Shown piece by piece: positions 1-8,503 of a DNA stretch of 33,797 nt. The first letter of the stretch is position 1; the number at the start of each line of letters is the position of its first letter. The stretch is from a virus: the IMG/VR virus record IMGVR_UViG_3300020450_000055, positions 1-33,797 of that record; one strand, written 5' to 3'. The notes beneath the pieces are model-generated. The model was given only the letters and a program-made list of their open reading frames with translations, searched no databases and had not been told where the DNA came from. Position numbers and translations under genes: made by a program.

Positions 1-1
1 G

Positions 2-3000
2 GGATATACTTCAGGTAATGTTTTGATAGATATCATTCCTGTAGGATCTGGTGCTACTGCTACTGCTTCTATTAAGGAATGGAGAAAGGACAGATATAAA
101 AAAACAACAGTAGATTCTGAGAATGGTACTTTCTTTTCTAACTTTACTGCTTCTCAAGGACAGGGATATGCATATCTTGCATCTCCAACTACATTAAGAA
201 CAAATGACACAGGAGCATCACATTCTCCTATTCTAGGGTTTGCTTATGATGGCAATCCTATCTACGGTGCTTATGGATATACACAACCTTTAGATTCTAC
301 TAGTAGTATTTCTAAAATGACTAGTAGTTACATGCCAGTAACAACTAGAGATGGAGGACCTGACGAAACCACTTATCCAATTGGCACATTCATAGAAGAT
401 TGGGTATATGTCCACGATAGAGGATCATTAGATAGGAATAATGGTCGTTACTGTATTACACCAGAATTTCCAGATGGTACGTATGCATACTTCATAACAT
501 GCGATAGTATGAATACTCCAGTATTCCCTTATGTTATTGGTAAGTGTTACTATTCATTGCCAGTTGATTCTAATTACAACTCAACATTGAATCAATATGA
601 TTTACCAACAAATGCTAAAAGACTAAGAACTGCTGATATAGAAAATAATGGTGATGGCACATCATTGCAAATACAAGATGTAACAACTGGTAGTATATCA
701 TCTGCTATTGTAGAAACATCCTCTCCTGTCTTCTCAGTTGGTTCTAAACTAGTTATTGATAACAGTGGCACTGGTGGTTCTGGTGTTGAAGCGGAGGTTG
801 ATTCAGTTACAGGTAAGTCAGTAGTCTCAATTGAGTCTCAAACTGATAAGGTATTGTTTATTAATTTGATTAGTAATGCATATCTTTTTGACGGTGATAG
901 GGTCACACAAGGGTCTGCTACAGGGTTTGTAGTAGGTAACGTATTTTCTACCAAGAGATTCCCTATTCGTTCTGTAACAGGCACATGGAGTGCTACAGGA
1001 ACCCTTACATCTGATACAAAAGTTCTTACATTACTTCTAGATCAGAATGCATCATATACAAAAGGTGCAATTCTATCATTAAACGATGGTGTAAATCTTC
1101 CTGTTGCTAAAGGAGAAGTTTTAGAAACAACATCATCACAAAATAGTGTAAAGGTAAAAGTTACACAGACAGGTTTTATTGTATCCTCTACATTATTCTT
1201 GTCCAGTTCTGATTTATTGAATACGCCTGGTTCAAAAATAATTTCTATTACATCATTAAGTGAAAATTTAGACATCAATACAATACAGGATAATGTTGCA
1301 TTACTTTCAACAGGATCAAACCACGGTGTTGCTGAAGGTGAAAAGATTACTATTGATGTAAATCCTAACGATGCTTCTACAACAACAGAATTACAAGTAA
1401 CTTCTGCTGTTTATCAAGAAGCAATCCTTGAAACGCCTGTTGTAGCAACGACTCTCAACGATAGTGGAGTTGGAAGATTTGAAATTTTAAATGGTGGTAA
1501 CAATTACACAGTTGGTCAATATAATGACATTGCTTTGTCAGGTGGTAAAGGATCTGGTGCAAAAGCATCTATAAAAGTAGAACAGATAGGAAACAACACA
1601 CCAGTTACTGAAGTTGTAATTACTGACAGAGGAACAGGGTATGATAAATTTGATATTCTAACAGTTGGTGATAGTGATTTAAACAAAACTGATACTAGCG
1701 AACCAAGATTGCAAATAAGTGTTGATCATGTTGGATTCTCTAAGGAAAGAACAGATCTTATAGTAACCAGTGCAATTGGTTTTAGTGTAAATGATAAACT
1801 TGTCATTGGTAGCGAAGTTGTAACTATAACGAATATTACAAACAACATATTTACTGTTGCTAGAGGATCTAAACCAGTAGATCATTTTAATGGCGTAACT
1901 GTTACCTTACAGGATGCAGGTTTTACATTGAATAGTGGATATTTAATTAATCAATATAGTGGTACAGACTTAACACAACCATATGTTGTATCATATGATA
2001 CAACAACACAGAAGGTTGTATTTAAGTATGGATATGGAGTAACACCTAGTTTATTGACATTAAGTTCTGTCTTTAGAGATCAAAGTCAACCTGCTAATAG
2101 ACTAGTTAACATAGCAAGTGTTAGTGAACCTATTACTGCATTTGAAATTGATGGTGAAAGAAATAAAATTGTAAATATCAAAAATTACTACAAGTACAAA
2201 TTTGATGTTTCACATTCTTCCATGATTGGTAAGAAGTTTGACATATCACCTAGTATTAATTTTAATATTGTTGCAGTAGAAAAAGAAATACCCAACTCAA
2301 ATGAGGTTAATATTAAGGTTGGTTTTGGTGCTAGAACATATAACAACACATATTCATCAAAAGTAAACAGTCAATATAATAAATTCTATTATTTTGATCA
2401 AAATAATGTTGTTAATGCAGAAGGTTCATATTTAAATGTTATTGATGATGATTTACAAGGTGAAAAAACAGCATTATATGTAACACCAACAAAAATTTTA
2501 TATTCTACTGTTAATCCAGTTACTCATGATGGCACAGGATCTATCAGTTATACAACCAAGTCATTATTTGCAGTAGGTAATATTGATTCTATTAAGGTAA
2601 CTAACGTAGGTGGTGATTACAAGAGACTTCCTATAGTTACTGGTATTATTGATTCTGAGGGTAATGTTGATAATACAGTTAAGTGTTACCTTTCAAGTAA
2701 TGACATTGGTATACCTTCCAATATAAAAATTATTAGCAACGGTGGATCATATCATAATGATACTAGTTTGCAATCTACATTTAGATCAAACAATGTATTT
2801 ACATTATCTGATTTTAATGAGAAACCTTTTAGTGTAGGTGAGACTATTATTCAAAAGTCTGGTAATGTGGAAGTTGCTAGAGCAAGAGTAACATCATGGA
2901 CGGAAGGAACTAATATACTCATAGTTGATAGAGTTACAGGTATTTTCAGAATTGATCAAGATATAATTGGTCTTGCAAGAAATCAAATTGCAAAATTAAA

Positions 3001-6000
3001 GAGCATTAGTTTTACTGAGTTTTTATCTATTATTCAAACTGATTTTGATAACGTAGGATTCTATAGTTCAGATGCTGGTAAACTTAGTGATGCAAATCAA
3101 AGATTGCATGATTCTTATTATTATCAAGATTTTTCATATACTATAAAATCAAAAACTTCAACTGATACTTGGAGACAACTTATAAAAGAAACAACTCATC
3201 CAGCAGGTTTCCAATTGTTTGGCGAAGTTGTTATTGAATCTGAAGTTGACGCAAAGATGACTGATAATACGTCTTCTGCAAGAGTTTCAGTAATCCAAGC
3301 ATGGGATCCAACTAAGAATAGAATAACAGTAGAGAGTGTAAGAAAACAGATTACACAAAACATTGTTTTGATGGATAATCTTAATGTAGAGAAAGGAGTT
3401 GGATCTGTTGCATTAGATGCAATCAACACTAGTGAAATTATTGGTGAAGAAGTATATTTAAACGCTGCATTTAATGGTTCATTTGGCAATAAAGGTAATC
3501 GTGAAGGTCAGAAACAATTTACTTTGGTAGATCGTGATAACAACGCTGTTACTCCATTTAATGAACAAGCGTTAGTTGTAACTCTAGATGGTATATTACA
3601 AGAACCAGGCAAAGCATATACAATTGTAAACGATAATATTATATTTTCTGAAGCACCATTGACAGGTGTTACATTCTATGCTAATAAATTTCAATTTAAA
3701 ACTAGTGCTTTAAATAACAGATACTTAAAGAAAATTAGAAATATCTTCCAGAGAAATGGTAGATGGTTAGATGCCTCTAATCAAATTGAAAGGAATAAAG
3801 AGTATATACAAGAAGCAACATTAGAGTATATAAAAACAGTTCATCCTACACTTGCTTGGAACTCACTAAGTACGAAGTGTTTTAGGGACATTGGATTTAT
3901 AGTAGATGCATTAGCACATGATATAAGATTTGGTGGTAATGAAAAAACTATTGTATCATTAGAAAAATATTTTAATAATGGTGTATTAGATTATATTGAT
4001 GGTGAATTAGAACCAACAATAGAAGCATTTCAATATGCTGTTAGTCTTGCTAAATTAGCAATTAATAATGAATTATCAGCAGGTTATTCTGATGCTGATA
4101 TTCTACTTGATAGCGGTCCTGTAAAATGTGCAGATGTTCTTGCTGCATTAGACACTTTATCAGAAGTTATTAGAGTTATACTGACTACAGGTCCTGGCTC
4201 TGTAACATTAGGATATCCAGACTATTTCAATGGTGAGAATACCATATTTGATTTGTTCTATACTGATGGTACACCTGTTGATACAGAGGAGAATGAAGAT
4301 TTATGGATTGCATTGAGTGGTGTTTTACAAGTTGGCGATTCTTATACAATTGATAGAACAAATATACCAAATAGAGTTGTATTTTCTAAACCTCCTATTT
4401 GGGGTCAGACAGCAAATACAAAAACCATATATGAACCATTTGCAGTTGAAAGATTCTTTGGTCAAGGAATTGGATCCTATGATAAGTTGACTATTAGTAT
4501 TAACAATGCTGGTACAGGACCTTTCTTAATTATTGATAAAGATGATAAGATTAGATCTCTCAATAACACTGCATTTGTTTATGTTTTTATAGATGGTGTT
4601 TTACAGAGAGAAACTAAAGCATACACTATTAGCGGACCTTCCATAAGATTCCATAAAGAAATATCTCCTCAAAATAATGTTGATATTATTAGTTTGTATG
4701 GAAGAGATTCAGAGACAACTTTAACTTTATTTGATTATGAAAGAAATGAATATTATAACGAACTTATTCTAACCTGTGATGCTGGTGTTCCAAACGATTT
4801 TATTGATTGGATTTCTTGGTATAATTTATCACACAATGATCACCAAGTTGCTTATCAAAAAGTTGGTGGTATTAAAAAATATATTGGTAACGTAAAACTA
4901 TACACAACCACTGCAAATACTTTAATTATTACAATTGCTGGTAGTAATCAAACAATAGATGCATCAAATATATTCTTTGCTGGCAAACCAGACTTTAGTG
5001 ATGAATATGAATTGACAGGAACAACTAACACTCTTAATCCTGTTAAGGACGCATTTAATGAAAATCAAATGCAAAGAAATTCTACTAGATGGTTGTATGG
5101 TACACCTAAAGGTGATGAAGCATTTTTTGAGAGAAAAAGAGGTGGTGCTAATTTAATTACAGATGATTTGATCAAAATTGATGGTGAAACTGAATTTAGA
5201 ACTGTTAATAAATTACCTCGTTATGCAAATCCAAAAAGTTATAATGTAGATTCTGATGTATCAAACGATTTCTACGGTCCTTTACTTGTTTCTAAGTATT
5301 CAGGTGACACTCGTGGAACTGGTCTAAGCGTAGAATGTACAGTTACTAATGGTAAAGTAACAAATGTTACATGGAATAAAGATGCTGGTGTTATTAACGG
5401 ATACGATAGTACACCTATACTACACTTTATTCCTGAGAATAGACAAGGTGGTGGTGCAAGAGCAGAGGTAATTGTACAAGGTGGAATAGTAGTAGATATT
5501 GTAATTACTGATTCTGGTTCTGGATATACAATTGCTCCTAGAGTTGTTGTTTCTAGACAGTTTAAAGTAATTAAGAAAAATGGTAGAAAAATTGATAGTC
5601 TTATAGAATTAGGTTTTGAAAACAATCTTCTTGTTACTAACTTAAATGTTGTTAGTCAGATCACTCCAATCAAAGGAATTGAAGGTGGTGGAGGAGGAGG
5701 TGGAGGAGGTATCATAGGACCTACTTTACCTGGTGATCCTGATAATCCTTCACATACAATACCTAGTTGGGCACAACCAGATTGGATTGGTAGTTTAACA
5801 TTGATTGAAAATGAAATTGAATTAGGTTTCACTCTACCAGCACCCGTAGCAATTCCACAAGAAGTTAACAGATATTATCCAACTGTTGTTGATTCCGTTA
5901 GGATGCCTGATACATTCTTAACATCACAAGGAATGAGCATTCTTGAACTTGGTGCTTATGATGCACGATGTGGTTTCAGTACATTTATAGATCTAGATAG

Positions 6001-6619
6001 ACCATCTGGCGGTAGAAGACCTGGCGGTCCTATTACTGGTGGTGGAGGCGGTGGCGGTGGCGGTGCTACGCCTGGTGATAATGTAACTACATATCAAATG
6101 GGATTTGTTGATCATCGTTTTTACAATCCATCATACAACTCATCTCCTCCTCCGCTACATAATACAACTATGAGACCAGCGTTCTTCCAGTGGGAAGGTG
6201 CTAAATTCATGAACACTGGAGATATTCTATCTCCAGCTGGTCATTCTGTTTCTGAGTATACCATTGAAGAATTTGACAGATATGGATTCCAGTTATTAGA
6301 TTTCTCAGATTTTGCTGGATCAGGATGGGCAAACGATGGATACTCAATGAATGTTGCGTATCCAACAATAAACAATTATCTAACTCAACTAGATACTACA
6401 GACTTACCTGACGAAAATGGTGCAGGTTATATTGCATCAGGTGCAGTTGTGTATACAAATACAACTAATTTCCCCGCATCTGGTAATATTTTGATTGGTA
6501 GAGAAACAATTTCTTATACCAGTAAACTAAGTGATCGTTTTATTGGATGCACCCGTGGTGTAAATGGTTCTCCTATAGAGAGTCATACCGTAGGTGACTT
6601 CATAAGAAGTGCAAATTAA
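2..6619 (+). CDS. Giant YHYH-domain virion structural protein in gp7 position (5' truncated)
   Basis: The frame is open from the first codon in the window (base 2) with no stop upstream, so the true start lies outside; an internal TTG at 23 is not a credible start. Numbering residues from 23: 67-86 (HSPILGFAYDGNPIYGAYGY) and 124-175 (PDGTYAYF, FPYVIG) form a YHYH domain. Residues 1032-1063 (YYYQDFSYTIKSK then HPAGF) are a motif common in marine phage baseplate proteins and resemble, from memory, a C-terminal segment of T4 gp7. Residues about 1233-1390 are an alpha-helical island around KCFRDIGFIVDA in otherwise beta-rich sequence. Several 'DG.LQ...Y' modules follow, then two runs of nine glycines and a C-terminal 'CTRG...H..GDF' module. 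Its place just before gene 8 suggests a wedge protein standing in for gp7. The CDS is certain; the gp7 equivalence is inference. Confidence 0.88.
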   Translation, partial: GYTSGNVLIDIIPVGSGATATASIKEWRKDRYKKTTVDSENGTFFSNFTASQGQGYAYLASPTTLRTNDTGASHSPILGFAYDGNPIYGAYGYTQPLDSTSSISKMTSSYMPVTTRDGGPDETTYPIGTFIEDWVYVHDRGSLDRNNGRYCITPEFPDGTYAYFITCDSMNTPVFPYVIGKCYYSLPVDSNYNSTLNQYDLPTNAKRLRTADIENNGDGTSLQIQDVTTGSISSAIVETSSPVFSVGSKLVIDNSGTGGSGVEAEVDSVTGKSVVSIESQTDKVLFINLISNAYLFDGDRVTQGSATGFVVGNVFSTKRFPIRSVTGTWSATGTLTSDTKVLTLLLDQNASYTKGAILSLNDGVNLPVAKGEVLETTSSQNSVKVKVTQTGFIVSSTLFLSSSDLLNTPGSKIISITSLSENLDINTIQDNVALLSTGSNHGVAEGEKITIDVNPNDASTTTELQVTSAVYQEAILETPVVATTLNDSGVGRFEILNGGNNYTVGQYNDIALSGGKGSGAKASIKVEQIGNNTPVTEVVITDRGTGYDKFDILTVGDSDLNKTDTSEPRLQISVDHVGFSKERTDLIVTSAIGFSVNDKLVIGSEVVTITNITNNIFTVARGSKPVDHFNGVTVTLQDAGFTLNSGYLINQYSGTDLTQPYVVSYDTTTQKVVFKYGYGVTPSLLTLSSVFRDQSQPANRLVNIASVSEPITAFEIDGERNKIVNIKNYYKYKFDVSHSSMIGKKFDISPSINFNIVAVEKEIPNSNEVNIKVGFGARTYNNTYSSKVNSQYNKFYYFDQNNVVNAEGSYLNVIDDDLQGEKTALYVTPTKILYSTVNPVTHDGTGSISYTTKSLFAVGNIDSIKVTNVGGDYKRLPIVTGIIDSEGNVDNTVKCYLSSNDIGIPSNIKIISNGGSYHNDTSLQSTFRSNNVFTLSDFNEKPFSVGETIIQKSGNVEVARARVTSWTEGTNILIVDRVTGIFRIDQDIIGLARNQIAKLKSISFTEFLSIIQTDFDNVGFYSSDAGKLSDANQRLHDSYYYQDFSYTIKSKTSTDTWRQLIKETTHPAGFQLFGEVVIESEVDAKMTDNTSSARVSVIQAWDPTKNRITVESVRKQITQNIVLMDNLNVEKGVGSVALDAINTSEIIGEEVYLNAAFNGSFGNKGNREGQKQFTLVDRDNNAVTPFNEQALVVTLDGILQEPGKAYTIVNDNIIFSEAPLTGVTFYANKFQFKTSALNNRYLKKIRNIFQRNGRWLDASNQIERNKEYIQEATLEYIKTVHPTLAWNSLSTKCFRDIGFIVDALAHDIRFGGNEKTIVSLEKYFNNGVLDYIDGELEPTIEAFQYAVSLAKLAINNELSAGYSDADILLDSGPVKCADVLAALDTLSEVIRVILTTGPGSVTLGYPDYFNGENTIFDLFYTDGTPVDTEENEDLWIALSGVLQVGDSYTIDRTNIPNRVVFSKPPIWGQTANTKTIYEPFAVERFFGQGIGSYDKLTISINNAGTGPFLIIDKDDKIRSLNNTAFVYVFIDGVLQRETKAYTISGPSIRFHKEISPQNNVDIISLYGRDSETTLTLFDYERNEYYNELILTCDAGVPNDFIDWISWYNLSHNDHQVAYQKVGGIKKYIGNVKLYTTTANTLIITIAGSNQTIDASNIFFAGKPDFSDEYELTGTTNTLNPVKDAFNENQMQRNSTRWLYGTPKGDEAFFERKRGGANLITDDLIKIDGETEFRTVNKLPRYANPKSYNVDSDVSNDFYGPLLVSKYSGDTRGTGLSVECTVTNGKVTNVTWNKDAGVINGYDSTPILHFIPENRQGGGARAEVIVQGGIVVDIVITDSGSGYTIAPRVVVSRQFKVIKKNGRKIDSLIELGFENNLLVTNLNVVSQITPIKGIEGGGGGGGGGIIGPTLPGDPDNPSHTIPSWAQPDWIGSLTLIENEIELGFTLPAPVAIPQEVNRYYPTVVDSVRMPDTFLTSQGMSILELGAYDARCGFSTFIDLDRPSGGRRPGGPITGGGGGGGGGATPGDNVTTYQMGFVDHRFYNPSYNSSPPPLHNTTMRPAFFQWEGAKFMNTGDILSPAGHSVSEYTIEEFDRYGFQLLDFSDFAGSGWANDGYSMNVAYPTINNYLTQLDTTDLPDENGAGYIASGAVVYTNTTNFPASGNILIGRETISYTSKLSDRFIGCTRGVNGSPIESHTVGDFIRSAN

Positions 6620-6623
6620 AACG

Positions 6624-6631
6624 TATAAATA
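6624..6631 (+). promoter_or_regulatory. T4-type late promoter octamer
   Basis: An exact TATAAATA lies 5 nt after the stop of the upstream giant gene and 47 nt before the gene 8 start. In T4-like phages this octamer is the -10 element read by the gp55 sigma-like factor, with no -35 element needed; transcription would begin about 6-7 nt downstream. It would drive gene 8 and the DUF4815 gene. Confidence 0.75.
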
Positions 6632-6678
6632 AACCTTAGATTCGTCTATTATTAAGAAACTAAACGAGACTCAGTGCT

Positions 6679-8472
6679 ATGGCAGCTATTATTTCAGAAA
6701 AATTTAGAATTTTCAATGCGAAACAATTCTTAGAATCATTAGGTGAAGGTGCAGATGATGCCTCAGCTGATCGTACTAGAATGTATTTCTTCGTTGGAAG
6801 ATCAACCAAGTGGAACGGTTACCTTGAGATTTTCAATGTAAGCGGAACATTCGCAGTTAACGATGTTATCTACACAGGTAATGATGTTAACACCGCAACA
6901 TTTAAAGGTACGGTAGAAGCAGTTTACCCAAATAGTCTTCTTCTGAATACTATTTTACCTAGTGCAACTGCAACACCTTCGTTTGGTACAGTGATAACAA
7001 ACGGAACTGCAACTGCTAAGACAGGAACGTATAGGTACGCAACTGAAGAAGTTCCACCTATTCCTCTAGATAATGCTTCTGAGAAAGGAGATGTATATGA
7101 TGAGATAATTGCTGCCAAGCGTATTCTTAGTGATAATGCTCGTCTAGTTGTTCCTCGTTACAACTGGAATACTCAGACGAATCCAAAATTTGATATGTAC
7201 CGTCCAAATTATGCAGCAACACCTGGTGGTGGCGGTGCAATTGGTACACAAACTGCTTTAGGTTCAAACTCTTTGTCTGGATCTAAGTTTTATGTTATGA
7301 ATAGCAACTACGAAGTCTTCAAATGTCTTTATAATGGACAGGATGAAACAAACACTGCTGGTCAAAACGTAACCTACGAACCAAAGTCACAACCTAGTGC
7401 AGGTCAAGGTACATTTGATAGTGCTACTGGAGTATACACAGAACCATCTGGAACTGCTGGATATGTTTGGAAGCATTTATTTACATTACCTACTGGTGAT
7501 GTTCTTGCTTTCTTATCAACAGACTTTATGCCTATTGCTGCTGCAACTGATGCATCTAGGACTGCCGTAGAAGCACTTGCCGTTGATGGTGCTATTCATG
7601 TTGCTGTTGTTAGAGATGCTGGATCAAACCTCCCTGCATCCGCTACATTATATACTCCAGTTAAAGGAGATGGTACTGGTGGTATTGTTAAGTTTGAAAC
7701 TAATGCCTCTGGTGAAGTATCATCTGCTTCTATGCAAGCAGTTGGATCTGGTTACACCTATGGTAACTTAATTCTAACTACTGCTACAGTATTTACTGAT
7801 GTAGGTCTTACAACCAATCCTGGTGCATTTACAGGTTCCGCATATATTGAAGTTGTAATTTCACCTGAAGGTGGACATGGTTCTGATGCTGATGTAGAAC
7901 TCTTTGGTAAAAGAGTTATGACAAATGTACGTCTAACATATGCAGAAGGTCAAGGTGATTTCCCTGTAGATAATGATTTCCGTAGAATTGGTATTATTCA
8001 AGATCCATTTGATTATGGAACTACCACGTTTGCTTCTAACAGCACATTGCGTGGAACCCATGCATTAAAAGTAAATGGAACTGGTGCTGATTATGTTGTT
8101 GATGAAGTTATATCTCAGACAGTGACTGGCGGTACTGCAAAAGGTACTGTAGTTTCTTGGGATTCCACTAATGGTATCTTAAAGTATTTCCAATCTCCTA
8201 CTGTACACACAGATAGTGGTGTTGTATATGCATTTGAATCTAACGCATCTAATGCAGTTAGTGGTGGTACTTCTGGTGCTTCAAGAAATGTTGTTACTAC
8301 AGAGGGAACATCTGGTACACCTTCAGTAGTTGCTGATGTCTCTTTCGTAGAGGGTAAAGCAAATGCTGAGATTGAACCTAACTCTGGAGATATCGTATAC
8401 ATAGAGAACAGAAGACAGATTACGAGAGCTGCTGACCAAATTGAGGACATCAAGCTCGTAATTGAATTCTAA
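6679..8472 (+). CDS. 8: Baseplate wedge subunit gp8
   Basis: Structural component of the baseplate wedge. Several blocks match T4 gp8, recalled from memory: the N-terminal FRIFNAKQFLESLGE...MYFFVGRSTKW (residues about 9-45); PRYNWNTQTNPKFDMYRPN (159-177), like T4 'PRRDWGD'; GYVWKHLFTLP (about 262-272), like T4 'GYVWEYLFEIP'; FRRIGIIQDP (434-443), like T4 'FRQISIITNP'; and SGDIVYIENRR...DQIEDIKLVIEF (569-597), like T4 'SGEMIYMENRP...DQTEEINILFTF'. At 597 residues it is far longer than T4 gp8 (334). The extra length lies in beta-type insertions at about 47-117, 320-420 and 455-560, rich in 'G..V.G.TA.G.V' modules. The ATG at 6679 is chosen because the conserved block begins a few residues later; its Shine-Dalgarno is weak. 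A late promoter lies 47 nt upstream. Confidence 0.92.
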   Translation: MAAIISEKFRIFNAKQFLESLGEGADDASADRTRMYFFVGRSTKWNGYLEIFNVSGTFAVNDVIYTGNDVNTATFKGTVEAVYPNSLLLNTILPSATATPSFGTVITNGTATAKTGTYRYATEEVPPIPLDNASEKGDVYDEIIAAKRILSDNARLVVPRYNWNTQTNPKFDMYRPNYAATPGGGGAIGTQTALGSNSLSGSKFYVMNSNYEVFKCLYNGQDETNTAGQNVTYEPKSQPSAGQGTFDSATGVYTEPSGTAGYVWKHLFTLPTGDVLAFLSTDFMPIAAATDASRTAVEALAVDGAIHVAVVRDAGSNLPASATLYTPVKGDGTGGIVKFETNASGEVSSASMQAVGSGYTYGNLILTTATVFTDVGLTTNPGAFTGSAYIEVVISPEGGHGSDADVELFGKRVMTNVRLTYAEGQGDFPVDNDFRRIGIIQDPFDYGTTTFASNSTLRGTHALKVNGTGADYVVDEVISQTVTGGTAKGTVVSWDSTNGILKYFQSPTVHTDSGVVYAFESNASNAVSGGTSGASRNVVTTEGTSGTPSVVADVSFVEGKANAEIEPNSGDIVYIENRRQITRAADQIEDIKLVIEF

Positions 8473-8503
8473 TTTATCCAATCCAAGTTAGAACGAAAGT
8501 GAG

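Noticed and set aside
23-25. TTG at 23 as the start of the first giant gene
   Set aside because: The frame is open upstream to base 2, and the sequence there (GYTSGNV) continues the protein, so the gene is truncated by the window rather than starting here.
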